Below are positions 31,858 to 40,621 of a stretch of DNA of 64,000 bases, one piece after another. The stretch lies in contig NZ_AP017652.1 of the NCBI RefSeq assembly GCF_002355895.1, forward strand, positions 405,001-469,000. Direction: 5' to 3'. Within the stretch, counting starts at the first letter, position 1. Every line of letters starts with the position of its first letter. Source of the DNA: Streptococcus sp. NPS 308 (GTDB taxonomy: Bacteria > Bacillota > Bacilli > Lactobacillales > Streptococcaceae). The translations under genes were made by a program, and so were the position numbers. The notes under the pieces are model-generated. The model was not told the origin of the DNA and did not search any database. It saw only the letters and a list, made by a program, of their open reading frames with translations.

Positions 31858-33058
31858 AGATGGATTTTACGGAAAATTCGGCGGACGTTTCGTCCCAGAA
31901 ACACTGATGACAGCAGTTTTGGAGTTGGAGAAGGCCTACCGTGAAAGTCAGGCGGACCCAAGTTTCCAAGAGGAATTAAACCAGCTCTTACGCCAGTATG
32001 TAGGACGTGAAACACCTCTTTACTACGCAAAAAACTTGACCCAGCATATTGGTGGAGCCAAGATTTATCTCAAACGGGAAGACCTCAACCATACAGGTGC
32101 ACACAAGATTAACAATGCCTTGGGACAAGTTCTTCTCGCTAAACGCATGGGCAAAAAGAAAATTATCGCTGAAACAGGTGCTGGTCAGCACGGTGTGGCA
32201 ACTGCAACAGCTGCAGCCCTCTTTAACATGGAATGTACTATCTACATGGGTGAGGAAGATGTTAAACGCCAAGCCCTTAATGTCTTCCGTATGGAGCTTT
32301 TGGGAGCCAAGGTCGAGGCCGTGACAGATGGTTCGCGCGTGCTCAAGGATGCAGTTAATGCAGCCCTTCGTTCATGGGTGGCAAATATCGATGATACCCA
32401 CTATATCCTTGGTTCTGCCTTGGGACCTCATCCTTTCCCAGAAATCGTTCGTGACTTCCAAAGTGTCATCGGGCGAGAGGCTAAACAACAGTACCGTGAC
32501 TTGATAGGTCAAGATTTGCCAGATGCACTAGTAGCCTGTGTTGGTGGTGGTTCTAATGCTATCGGACTCTTCCAACCCTTTGTAGAAGATGAGTCAGTAG
32601 CCATGTATGGGGCTGAAGCAGCTGGACTTGGTGTAGATACAGAGCATCACGCAGCGACCTTGACCAAGGGACGTCCAGGTGTTCTCCATGGTTCTCTTAT
32701 GGATGTGCTCCAAGATGCCAATGGTCAAATTCTTGAAGCCTTCTCTATATCAGCAGGTTTGGACTATCCTGGTATCGGTCCAGAACACTCTCACTATCAT
32801 GATATCAAACGTGCCAGCTATGTTCCTGTGACTGACGAGGAAGCCTTGGAAGGATTCCAACTCTTGTCTCGTGTGGAAGGGATTATCCCAGCCTTGGAAT
32901 CGAGTCATGCTATCGCTTTTGCAGTGAAATTGGCCAAAGAACTTGGACCAGACAAATCCATGATTGTCTGTCTATCAGGTCGTGGGGACAAGGATGTAGT
33001 TCAAGTCAAAGACCGCTTGGAAGCTGAAGCAGCAAAGAAGGGAGAAGGTCATGCCTAA
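31835..33058 (+). CDS. trpB: Tryptophan synthase beta chain
   Basis: The 407-residue canonical TrpB makes tryptophan from indole and serine with TrpA. The PLP lysine lies in [13 protein letters not shown] and the catalytic Glu in AETGAGQHG; the phosphate loop is [10 protein letters not shown]. It begins 23 nt inside trpF and overlaps trpA by 8 nt. It is the partner of TrpA here, in contrast to the stand-alone paralogue at 26096. Confidence 0.97.
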   Translation: MAYQEPNKDGFYGKFGGRFVPETLMTAVLELEKAYRESQADPSFQEELNQLLRQYVGRETPLYYAKNLTQHIGGAKIYLKREDLNHTGAHKINNALGQVLLAKRMGKKKIIAETGAGQHGVATATAAALFNMECTIYMGEEDVKRQALNVFRMELLGAKVEAVTDGSRVLKDAVNAALRSWVANIDDTHYILGSALGPHPFPEIVRDFQSVIGREAKQQYRDLIGQDLPDALVACVGGGSNAIGLFQPFVEDESVAMYGAEAAGLGVDTEHHAATLTKGRPGVLHGSLMDVLQDANGQILEAFSISAGLDYPGIGPEHSHYHDIKRASYVPVTDEEALEGFQLLSRVEGIIPALESSHAIAFAVKLAKELGPDKSMIVCLSGRGDKDVVQVKDRLEAEAAKKGEGHA

Positions 33059-33827
33059 GACTCTAACAGAAAAATTGAATGCTATAAAAGCAGCTGGAAA
33101 AGGAATTTTCGTTCCTTATATTATGGCTGGAGACCATGAGAAAGGTTTGGATGGACTAGGAGAAACAATCCACTTTTTAGAAGATTTGGGTGTCTCTGCC
33201 ATTGAAGTGGGCATTCCCTTTTCAGACCCTGTTGCAGATGGACCTGTTATCGAAGAAGCTGGCTTGCGCAGTCTAGCCCACGGGACCTCTACCCAGGCTT
33301 TAGTTGAAACCTTGAAAACCATTGAAACAGAGGTTCCACTTGTCATCATGACCTACTTTAACCCCCTCTTTCAGTATGGTGTGGAGAATTTTGTCAAAGA
33401 TTTGGCTGATACAGCGGTTAAGGGCTTGATTATCCCAGATCTGCCTCATGAGCATGCCAACTTTGTAGAACCATTTTTGGCAGATACAGACATTGTTTTG
33501 ATTCCTTTAGTAAGTTTGACCACAGGGATTGAGCGTCAGAAAGAGTTGATTGAAAGGGCGGAAGGCTTCGTCTATGCAGTTGCCATCAATGGGGTGACAG
33601 GGAAATCTGGCAATTACCGCGCAGACTTGGACAAGCACTTGGCGCAACTTCATCAAGTGGCCGATATCCCAGTCTTGACAGGTTTTGGTGTATCTAGTCA
33701 AGCCGATGTAGAACGTTTCAATGCAGTGTCTGATGGCGTTATCGTCGGTTCAAAAATCGTAAAAGCTCTCCACCAAGGAGAGCCGATTGAGGACTTTATC
33801 AAACAAGCAGTAGCTTACCAAAAATAA
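33051..33827 (+). CDS. trpA: Tryptophan synthase alpha chain
   Basis: TIM-barrel subunit of 258 residues that cleaves indole-3-glycerol phosphate. Catalytic Glu is in [18 protein letters not shown] (about 48-65) with the conserved Asp of FSDPVADGP, and phosphate-binding loops are [10 protein letters not shown] and [12 protein letters not shown]. Last gene of the trp operon. Its final 29 nt overlap the convergent cclA gene, leaving no room for an ordinary terminator between them. Confidence 0.97.
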   Translation: MPKTLTEKLNAIKAAGKGIFVPYIMAGDHEKGLDGLGETIHFLEDLGVSAIEVGIPFSDPVADGPVIEEAGLRSLAHGTSTQALVETLKTIETEVPLVIMTYFNPLFQYGVENFVKDLADTAVKGLIIPDLPHEHANFVEPFLADTDIVLIPLVSLTTGIERQKELIERAEGFVYAVAINGVTGKSGNYRADLDKHLAQLHQVADIPVLTGFGVSSQADVERFNAVSDGVIVGSKIVKALHQGEPIEDFIKQAVAYQK

Positions 33828-34458
33828 TCATACAAGCAGCTAGCAAGAGGAAAGGCACAAAAGGAAGTCTTTCCTTTTTCTTTTGGAGGAGAAAGGCTAG
33901 GATCCCCGTCGCAGAAGCAAACTGAATCAAGATCAGCAACTCTATCACACTAAAGACGAGAGCACAAGAAGCCAGAAATAGAAAATCCCCTGCTCCCATG
34001 CGGATATCGATAAAATGGGCTATGATTCCAAGGGCAAGGAAGAAAATCATAACCAGATTCCAGTCAGAGCAGGCCATTAGGACTAGATGGAAAGTCATCC
34101 AGACCAGTAAGGGATACTCCTGATGGCGAAAGTCATAGATACCCAAGGTCAAGCCAGCAGTGATCAGGATGACTTGACCCAAGGAAAGCCAGCCCCAAGA
34201 CCAAGCTAGAAAGAGGATTCCTAAGCCTAGTTCAAAGAGGGCATACCAGACAGGATAGCGAACCTTGCAGTAGCGACAGCGAAAGCGACCAATCAATTGA
34301 GAGATAATCGGAATCAAATCTAAGGGACGCAAGCGAGTCTGACAGGAATCGCAGTGGCTAGCTGGTCGAATAATGGATTGCTCAGGGAAACGGTCAATGA
34401 CCAAACCGAGAAAGGAAGCGAGAATGCTCCCGACAAGAAAAAAATAAAGATCAATCAT
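33799..34458 (-). CDS. cclA: Type IV prepilin peptidase for the competence pilus
   Basis: A 219-residue integral membrane aspartic peptidase that processes competence pilins. It has an N-terminal membrane segment, a cytoplasmic zinc-type domain with two CxxC pairs (CDSC and CRYC, about residues 34-65), and further membrane segments. The catalytic Asps lie in DFRHQEYP and the GxGD-type DIRMGAGD. A ComX box TACGAATA lies 8-15 nt upstream of the start, so it is a late competence gene. Confidence 0.92.
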   Translation of the reverse strand: MIDLYFFLVGSILASFLGLVIDRFPEQSIIRPASHCDSCQTRLRPLDLIPIISQLIGRFRCRYCKVRYPVWYALFELGLGILFLAWSWGWLSLGQVILITAGLTLGIYDFRHQEYPLLVWMTFHLVLMACSDWNLVMIFFLALGIIAHFIDIRMGAGDFLFLASCALVFSVIELLILIQFASATGILAFLLQKKKERLPFVPFLLLAACMIIFGKLLLV

Positions 34459-34465
34459 ACTTATC

Positions 34466-34473
34466 TATTCGTA
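34466..34473 (-). promoter_or_regulatory. ComX (SigX) cin-box promoter of cclA
   Basis: Minus-strand TACGAATA preceded by a T-rich run is the streptococcal late-competence -10 box. It ends only 7 nt before the cclA start codon, so the transcript would have almost no leader. Confidence 0.85.
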
Positions 34474-34527
34474 AAAAATAGGAGAAGTAGTATAATGGAG
34501 AAACATAGATAAGATGGTGAGGAAAAT

Positions 34528-34983
34528 ATGACAATGCGTTTTGAAGAAAAGGTAAGCGTAGAAAATGCTCAGCTCGTATGCCAATGGTCCAACTCCCTTG
34601 GCAAATCCTTTCAAGAACAATGGATGGGACCAATGATTCCTTTTCCCTTAACCATTCAAGTCTTGCAAGATTTAGAAGGAATCTTTTCAATCTTTGATGG
34701 ACAAGAGTTTGTGGGGCTTATCCAGAAAATCAGGCTAGAAGACAGGAATCTTCATATCGGGAGATTTTTTATCAATCCCCAGAAACAGGGACAAGGCTTA
34801 GGTAGCCAGGCTTTAAGGAAGTTTGTTAGTTTGGCATTTGAAAATGAAGACATAGATACTATTTCTCTAAATGTCTACGAGGCAAATCAAAAAGCTTACA
34901 ATCTTTACCAAAAAGAAGGATTTGAAATCGTTCAAATGGTTGAAACACCTATACGAAAATACATCATGAAAAAGGGTAGATAG
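34528..34983 (+). CDS. GNAT-family N-acetyltransferase
   Basis: A 151-residue protein with a single GNAT domain. The acetyl-CoA pyrophosphate loop is INPQKQGQGLGSQAL (about 87-101) and the C-terminal NVYEANQKAYNLYQKEGF is the family's last helix-strand. The substrate is unknown. It resembles ribosomal-protein or small-molecule acetyltransferases. A TATAAT at 34490-34495 could serve as its -10. It diverges from cclA. Confidence 0.85.
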   Translation: MTMRFEEKVSVENAQLVCQWSNSLGKSFQEQWMGPMIPFPLTIQVLQDLEGIFSIFDGQEFVGLIQKIRLEDRNLHIGRFFINPQKQGQGLGSQALRKFVSLAFENEDIDTISLNVYEANQKAYNLYQKEGFEIVQMVETPIRKYIMKKGR

Positions 34984-35085
34984 CAGTCACTTGAGTTAGA
35001 GTCCCAAGGATATCCAAGGATAAGGAAGTTGCCTTTTAAAATTGGAAACAAGATTTCTACGATTTCTTAGATAGAGGAGATAAAC

Positions 35086-35608
35086 ATGTCGAGATGTAGA
35101 AAAATACGAATCTTGCTCGCTTCTGTAATTGCCTTAGTTGTTGGTATCAATCTTTATTTTCTGTATCAAAACCACCAAAACAGTTCCAACTAAAGGCTTC
35201 CTTTGAAGAAAAGGATAATATAGCAGTCTTACAACATTTAATGGATTCAGGAAAATATGCGTCTGACATGCGAAAAGCTGGCTATATTGTTCCTTCCGAT
35301 AGAGCTATTCGCTTGGATGGAGGGATTGACTCCATAGGGATAAAAGGAGACATCGATTTGAAAATGTTGAATCCTGGCAGGGATAAGTCTCTGTTTTATT
35401 TGAAACAATGGTAAATGAGGAAAAAATAAATGCCTACTATATTTTAGATCATCAATTAACCCTAAAACGTAGTTACTATTCTTATATTAGGAATCAAAAT
35501 AAAGAAAGTGCGACGATATCTCAAGCCGAAGAAGAACGCTTGTTAAAGATTGTTCAAAAAGAGTTGAAATCTTTTCTAGATAAGATGTATCAGACTTTGT
35601 ATGCTTGA
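35086..35608 (+). pseudogene. Frameshifted gene for a small exported or anchored protein
   Basis: An AGGAGA site and ATG at 35086 open a peptide MSRCRKIRILLASVIALVVG, a signal or anchor segment. The frame stops at 35193. The sense frame continues one register over (KQFQLKASFEEKDNIAVLQH...) until 35414, and then a third register (FETMVNEEKINAYYILD...) to a stop at 35608. The three parts line up without gaps, so about 174 codons are broken by two shifts, each equivalent to losing one base. The parent family is not recognised. Sequencing error is a possible alternative. Confidence 0.75.
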
Positions 35609-35678
35609 TGTTACTAGTGAGAAATGGATGCGAGACTCTGTTCAGGATGTCAATGATTGTGAGAAAGGAGGGACAAGA

Positions 35679-36200
35679 ATGTTTACAGAATTGCTCTTTA
35701 TTGTCTCTTTTGTGTTACTTTTACGTTTGTTTAAAAGTAGGCGCTCACGAATCTTTATAGGAGTCTTGTATAGTTTGCTGCTAGTCTAGTTTGTCTTTTC
35801 AGTTTTGAACTATGGCAAATACACTCTTCAACCAGGTCAATCCGTCAACTTAAGAGTAAATCACAGAACACAAGATTTGGAATACTATTCAATCTTCATC
35901 TTGAAGAAAAATGATTCAAGCAGAATTAAATTAACTGGCTCAAGTGTTTGGAGTGAGAGAACTGGTGATGTTTACTCTGAAGTAGAGGGACAAAAAATTA
36001 TAAAAAGCCATGGTTTGGACGAGGAGGATGAAGAACTTCCAAACACCCAACCAGATATTTATTTAGTAAAAGATGGAGTTGTTGTGAATTACCAAGGTGA
36101 AAAAGTGTTTGATGCCACCAATAACAAGCCCTACACGATAAGCATTACCAATGTAGACAACCAACCAGCCCAATTTGAAGCACAGGTGGTGGATAAGTAA
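35679..36200 (+). pseudogene. Membrane-anchored protein gene interrupted by a TAG codon
   Basis: AAAGGAGGG and an ATG at 35679 begin a hydrophobic N-terminus (MFTELLFIVSFVLLLRLFK). The frame hits TAG at 35787-35789 and then stays open in the same register for 137 more codons (FVFSVLNYGKYTLQPGQSVNL ... QVVDK), ending at 36200. The downstream part looks like a beta-rich extracytoplasmic domain and has no ribosome site of its own. This is a nonsense mutation in a 173-codon gene, next to another broken gene. The family is not recognised. Confidence 0.75.
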
Positions 36201-36263
36201 GTCAGTCTATTAGTGTGTAACCTTTTAAATGTTGTATCTTTAAAAGGAGCCATATTATTTTAA

Positions 36264-36301
36264 ACAAGCAAAAAGCCTTGATTCCAAGGCTCTTCCTGTT
36301 G
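36264..36301. repeat. Diverged copy of the AAGCCTTG...CAAGGC terminator unit
   Basis: ACAAGCAAAAAGCCTTG ... CCAAGGCTCTTCCTGTTG matches the units next to the tRNA-Lys genes (45613 and 46622) and in the tandem repeat at 42338-42679, but no tRNA piece accompanies it here. Confidence 0.6.
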
Positions 36302-36351
36302 ACAATTCCTTTTAACGAAAATTGGGAAACGTGTTTAGAATCCGATCTACG

Positions 36352-36381
36352 AAAAAAGAGGACATTTGCGGTCCTCTTTTT
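36352..36381. terminator. Bidirectional terminator before csbD
   Basis: AAAAAGAGGAC / GTCCTCTTTTT stem with a 7-nt loop. It serves the minus-strand stress operon and blocks plus-strand read-through. Confidence 0.85.
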
Positions 36382-36418
36382 GACTACTATAGATGAAAAG
36401 GTCAGCTAACTTTTAGTC

Positions 36419-36622
36419 TTATTTTTCGTCTTTGTGAAGCATGTTTTTAACACCTTCAATAGCGCCTTCGACTGCGTCTTTAGCATCTTCGGCAACTTCT
36501 TTTACTTTAGAAACAACTTTTTCAGCTGTTCCTTCTTTTTCCATTTTTTCATCGCCAATCATTTTGCCGACACCTTCTTTAATGGAACCTTTTGCTTGAT
36601 TTAATTTTTCTTCTGTTGACAT
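36419..36622 (-). CDS. CsbD-family stress protein
   Basis: A 67-residue hydrophilic, Lys/Glu-rich protein with the CsbD repeat pattern ([26 protein letters not shown]). It is likely helical or partly disordered. It ends the GlsB-AmaP-DUF2273-Asp23 operon and is probably co-expressed in envelope or general stress. Its molecular role is unknown. Confidence 0.85.
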   Translation of the reverse strand: MSTEEKLNQAKGSIKEGVGKMIGDEKMEKEGTAEKVVSKVKEVAEDAKDAVEGAIEGVKNMLHKDEK

Positions 36623-36663
36623 GATTCTGCCTCCTTTAAATTGATTGATTTAGACCAGATGAA

Positions 36664-37248
36664 TTAGTGTACGCGAGCTTTTTCATTTGTTTCGCCTTTA
36701 ACGGCTTCAACACCTTCGCCTACTTTTTCTTGAACAGCAGCAACACCTGAACCGATACCAGATTTCACTTTTTCAAATTGTTCTGAAGCAAATTCTCCTG
36801 TTGAAGAAGCCACGTCAGTTACTCGGTCTTGAAGGCTTACTGAATCTGCTTCATGCTGTTCCTTCGTTTTGATATCAACAACATTCACATTGACTTCAAC
36901 AACTTCTAGATCCGTCATTTTTGTAACTTGTGATACGACAACATCTTTGATTTCCTTGTACAAAGCAGGAACATTCTTTTGGTATTCAACAACAATGTTC
37001 AAGTCAACTGCAACTTGTTCTTTCCCAACTTCAACATTGACACCATGAGTGACATTATCTGTATTGATAATTTTTTCTGTTAGATTAGAGAAGAATCCTC
37101 CATCCACATCCAAAAGTCCAGGTACTTTTTCAAGTGAAAGACCAATGATTTTTTGGATGACTTTGTCTTCATAAGTGAGTTCCCCTTTAACATCTTGAGA
37201 AACAACAGCAACATCTTTTTTTTCTACATTTTTATCTACGTTTGACAT
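36664..37248 (-). CDS. Asp23/Gls24-family envelope stress protein
   Basis: A 194-residue protein with an Asp23 domain at about 20-125 (GELTYEDKVIQKIIGLSLEKVPGLLDVDGG). A helical Gly/Glu/Val-rich tail follows, with repeats like the CsbD protein encoded next to it. Asp23 proteins are membrane-associated through AmaP, which is encoded two genes upstream. It has an AAAGGAG site. Confidence 0.9.
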   Translation of the reverse strand: MSNVDKNVEKKDVAVVSQDVKGELTYEDKVIQKIIGLSLEKVPGLLDVDGGFFSNLTEKIINTDNVTHGVNVEVGKEQVAVDLNIVVEYQKNVPALYKEIKDVVVSQVTKMTDLEVVEVNVNVVDIKTKEQHEADSVSLQDRVTDVASSTGEFASEQFEKVKSGIGSGVAAVQEKVGEGVEAVKGETNEKARVH

Positions 37249-37259
37249 ACGAGACTCCT

Positions 37260-37430
37260 TTATTTATTTAAATATTTTTCCTTAACATAGTATCCAGCAA
37301 ATGCTCCTAGGGCTCCACAAATTAGTACAAATAGTGTTTTGAAAAAGCCAAAGGATAGGATAAAGCAAGCGAGAATGACACCTACTAAACCTGCAATGAT
37401 TGGATACTGATATTTTTTAAACCATTCCAT
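37260..37430 (-). CDS. DUF2273 small membrane protein
   Basis: A 56-residue protein (MEWFKKYQYPIIAGLVGVIL ... GYYVKEKYLNK) with two membrane segments joined by a short turn. It is the usual small partner between amaP and asp23 in firmicutes. Its start lies 10 nt after the amaP stop and its stop is 12 nt before asp23, so it sits snugly in the operon. Confidence 0.85.
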   Translation of the reverse strand: MEWFKKYQYPIIAGLVGVILACFILSFGFFKTLFVLICGALGAFAGYYVKEKYLNK

Positions 37431-37440
37431 TTTTACTTCC

Positions 37441-38004
37441 TTACTTTACACGACTAACAGTCTTTTTGGTCGTTTTTCGAGGTTCAAATTCTTTTACTTT
37501 AACTTCAAGTTTTACCTCACGTTCAATACCAAAGAACTGCTTTAATCCATGAGTTATTTCATTCTGAATGACTAGACATCGATTTGAGATGTTGTCTGAA
37601 GGAAGAATTTTCCCTTCTACAGTAACGAAACATTTATTTTTGCGGCTATTTACATGGACCGTTGGTTCTTTCATCAACTGATGATCAATAACCAAACATC
37701 GAACAAAGCCTTCGATAGCTGAATTTTTTAGTTTTAATGTATCTTCTTGAGTTTCTAATTGAATCTCTAGATATTGTTTAGGATAAAAGAGTATCACTAA
37801 CATTGAAATTAAAACTAAAACAGATAGGACAAGTGTCCCCCAAAAGACATATCTAGCAATCAGGAATTCAGCGTAGAGTTCTCTCCAACTGAATAAGTGG
37901 ATCCCTAAATCACTGACCTGATGATAATCTATGAGAATAGGAAGGAAAATAGTCAAGATTAAGATACAGAAAATAAGTAACAATATTTTCTTTGATTTTG
38001 ACAT
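37441..38004 (-). CDS. amaP: Alkaline-shock membrane anchor protein AmaP
   Basis: A 187-residue protein with two N-terminal membrane segments (about 5-23 and 50-72) and a cytoplasmic domain that tethers Asp23. The frame is open 25 codons further up, but the ATG at 38004 follows AAAGGA and gives the usual short basic N-terminus. It is placed in the order glsB-amaP-DUF2273-asp23 that is conserved in related bacteria. Confidence 0.82.
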   Translation of the reverse strand: MSKSKKILLLIFCILILTIFLPILIDYHQVSDLGIHLFSWRELYAEFLIARYVFWGTLVLSVLVLISMLVILFYPKQYLEIQLETQEDTLKLKNSAIEGFVRCLVIDHQLMKEPTVHVNSRKNKCFVTVEGKILPSDNISNRCLVIQNEITHGLKQFFGIEREVKLEVKVKEFEPRKTTKKTVSRVK

Positions 38005-38103
38005 ATTAAATCCTTTCAATTGAAAAGCTTTAAACCATAATTTTACCCGTCTACAGTATTCAAAATTATGGCTTATCACTTTTAATTTCTTATTAGGTAA
38101 TGC

Positions 38104-38340
38104 TTATTTTTTACCAAATAGAAATGAAACGACTGCAACAACAATCACAGCACCAACGATTGACGGAATAATAGCCATTCCAGCCAATGAAGGTCCCCAG
38201 CTTCCTAGAAGTGATTGCCCTACAGACGAACCGATAAGACCTGCAAAGATATTTGCAATCAATCCCATTGAACCACCTTTTTTAGTGATTGCACCTGCGA
38301 TGAGACCAATAAGACCTCCTACAATAATGGACCACAACAT
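38104..38340 (-). CDS. GlsB/YeaQ/YmgE-family stress membrane protein
   Basis: A 78-residue, Gly-rich protein with three membrane segments (IVGGLIGLIAGAITKKGGSMGLIANIFAGLIGSSVG), the 'transglycosylase-associated' family signature. It is the first gene of the stress operon. A minus-strand TATAAT lies at 38397-38402, about 57 nt upstream. It diverges from mgrA with about 300 nt between them. Confidence 0.9.
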   Translation of the reverse strand: MLWSIIVGGLIGLIAGAITKKGGSMGLIANIFAGLIGSSVGQSLLGSWGPSLAGMAIIPSIVGAVIVVAVVSFLFGKK

Positions 38341-38636
38341 AGTGTATCCTCCTTTTCTATTTCTAAATCAAAGAGTCAATTTCTTTGATTGAACTAATTA
38401 TATAGTATTTCAACTTGGAAACATAATAGTTCGTCTTAAAAACCGTACTGTAAACATGTACTTTAGATACAAATAAATAAGAAAATCTTGAAGCTACTGG
38501 GTTTCTAAGGGATTAGACTAGTCTTTTTATGACAAGCAAAAGTCGTTGTAAGAGGATAAATACACTCCATGTGGTATAATTGCATGAAGATTGAAAGACA
38601 ATCCTTCAGTTTATTATAAAGAAAGAAAAGCTATCC

Positions 38637-40115
38637 ATGAGAGATTTATTATCGAAAAAAAGTCACAGACAATTAGAATTATTAGAATTACTATTTGAAA
38701 ACAAACGCTGGTTTCATATTTCAGAACTAGCAGAATTATTGCACTGTACAGAACGTTCTGTAAAAGATGACTTGTCCCATGTCAGGTCTTCTTTTCCTGA
38801 CTTGATATTTCATTCCTCAACAAACGGCATCCGTATCATTAATACTGATGATAGTGATATTGAGATGGTCTATCATCATTTTTTTAAGCATTCAACCCAC
38901 TTTTCAATTTTAGAATTTATCTTTTTTAATGAAGGATGTGATACTGATAGTATTTGCAAAGAGTTTTATATCAGTTCTTCCTCTCTTTACCGTATCATCA
39001 GTCATATTAATAAAATTATTAAGAAACAATATCGTTTTGAAATTAACCTTAATCCAGTTCGAATCACAGGAAATGAGATTGATATCCGTTACTTTTTTGC
39101 TCAGTATTTTTCAGAGAAATATTATTTCTTTGAATGGCCTTTTGAAGATTTTTCAGTAGAACCTTTGTGTAAGCTGTTAGCACTGGTCTATAAAGAAACA
39201 GCATTTCCTGTCAATTTCGCAACTCAAAGAATGCTAAAGTTGCTCCTCGTTACGAATTTATATCGAATAAAGTTTAGTCATTTCTTGGAAGTTGAGAAAA
39301 ATTCTTTTAACAATGAATTGTTAGAATCTTTCATGCAGGCAGAAGGAATCGAAGACATTGTAGCGAGCTTTGACTCTGAATATCATATCTCTCTGAATAA
39401 AGAAGTGATAGGTCAACTGTTTGTATCCTATTTTCAAAAAATGTTTTTCATAGATGAAGAAGTATTTCTGAGCTATGCCAAAACAGACAGTTATGTAAAA
39501 AAATCATATCGATTATTGGGAGAGTTAGTTGATCAGGTATCAAGAGAGTATAATCTTCAAATAGACAATAAGGACAATCTTATCTGGCATCTACATAATA
39601 CGGCACATCTGCATCGTCAGGAATTATCTACAGAGTTTATCCTGTTTGATCAAAAAGGCAATACAATCAAGAACTTTCAAAATATTTTTCCTCGATTTGT
39701 TTCAGAGGTGAAGGAAGGAATTGAACATTATCTAGAGGGTTTGGATATGGATTGCAATTCGATGAAAGTCAATCATTTATCCTATACTTTTATCACCCAT
39801 AGCAAACACTTAGTTCTAAATCTTTTACAAAATCAACCCAAATTAAAGGTTTTAGTCATGAGCAATTTTGATCAGTATCATGCAAAATCAGTAGCGGAAA
39901 CACTTTCTTATTATTGCAGCAACAATTTTGAACTGGAAGTTTGGAGTGAATTAGAGTTATCACTTGAGTCCCTAAAAGATTCACCTTACGATATCATTAT
40001 TTCTAATTTTATTATTCCTCCTATTGAAAATAAGAGACTAATCTATTCCAATAATGTCAATACAGTCGCTCTCATCTCTTTGCTTAACGCAATGATGTTT
40101 ATTCGATTAGATTAG
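38637..40115 (+). CDS. mgrA: Mga-family transcriptional regulator (MgrA/MgaSpn type)
   Basis: A 492-residue global regulator. Two N-terminal winged-helix domains are visible (WFHISELAELLHCTERSVKDDLSHV at about 26-50 and a second at about 100-130). They are followed by PRD-like helical domains and a C-terminal EIIB-like fold (PKLKVLVMSNFDQYHAKSVAETLSYYC). The sequence is very close to what I recall of the pneumococcal MgaSpn protein, which affects pilus and virulence genes. The start lacks a strong ribosome site. The divergent stress operon shares the promoter region. Confidence 0.92.
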   Translation: MRDLLSKKSHRQLELLELLFENKRWFHISELAELLHCTERSVKDDLSHVRSSFPDLIFHSSTNGIRIINTDDSDIEMVYHHFFKHSTHFSILEFIFFNEGCDTDSICKEFYISSSSLYRIISHINKIIKKQYRFEINLNPVRITGNEIDIRYFFAQYFSEKYYFFEWPFEDFSVEPLCKLLALVYKETAFPVNFATQRMLKLLLVTNLYRIKFSHFLEVEKNSFNNELLESFMQAEGIEDIVASFDSEYHISLNKEVIGQLFVSYFQKMFFIDEEVFLSYAKTDSYVKKSYRLLGELVDQVSREYNLQIDNKDNLIWHLHNTAHLHRQELSTEFILFDQKGNTIKNFQNIFPRFVSEVKEGIEHYLEGLDMDCNSMKVNHLSYTFITHSKHLVLNLLQNQPKLKVLVMSNFDQYHAKSVAETLSYYCSNNFELEVWSELELSLESLKDSPYDIIISNFIIPPIENKRLIYSNNVNTVALISLLNAMMFIRLD

Positions 40116-40124
40116 TGAGTGAAA

Positions 40125-40178
40125 GAAGACTCCATCCATCTCTAGGGTAGATTTCCTTTAGATAGGTGGAGTCTTTTT
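40125..40178 (+). terminator. Terminator after mgrA
   Basis: Long imperfect stem (AAGACTCCATCCATCT with AGATAGGTGGAGTCTT) followed by a T run. Confidence 0.8.
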
Positions 40179-40348
40179 GAATATTAAAAAATTTCATATC
40201 TATCATTAGCAGAGATCCTTGTTACATTCATTTTGGGATCTGTTTTAAATAGTATATGCCCAGAGGTAAGTATAAAAAGAAAGACCTTTTAATCTTGTAT
40301 CAAAAAACTTGAAACGGGATGTATCATAGATTGAATCGAAACCCTATC

Positions 40349-40567
40349 CTATGATTTGTTGGCTATTCGAACACGGGTTACAAAACCATATGGATCACTA
40401 AATTCTAACTCTCTTGAGTTTAGCCATGTGATTGGTGCCTCAACTTCACGTGTATGCTGGTCAATGATAAGGAGTTCCTCTTTACTTGTAACTTCAATGA
40501 GATAGTAGGCTAGGCCTGGCAAGCTTTGCTGACGTTTGGTTAGACCTTTTCCGAACCACTTATCCAT
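40349..40567 (-). CDS. Small unrecognised ORF, possibly a gene remnant
   Basis: A 72-codon frame (MDKWFGKGLTKRQQSLPGLAYYL...) that is hydrophilic with beta-strand character. No ribosome site precedes it. Just upstream, an AAAAGGAAAACACAATG start opens MSYLTTKNQYITWQ, which resembles the N-terminus of an alpha/beta hydrolase but runs into this sequence out of frame. The stretch may be a deletion scar joining two gene fragments. No function is assigned. Confidence 0.35.
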   Translation of the reverse strand: MDKWFGKGLTKRQQSLPGLAYYLIEVTSKEELLIIDQHTREVEAPITWLNSRELEFSDPYGFVTRVRIANKS

Positions 40568-40621
40568 TGCCAAGTGATGTATTGATTTTTAGTTGTAAGA
40601 TATGACATTGTGTTTTCCTTT

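Noticed and set aside
35805..36200. Independent 131-codon gene
   Set aside because: It has no ribosome site and begins inside the same frame as the gene from 35679. A nonsense mutation explains it better.
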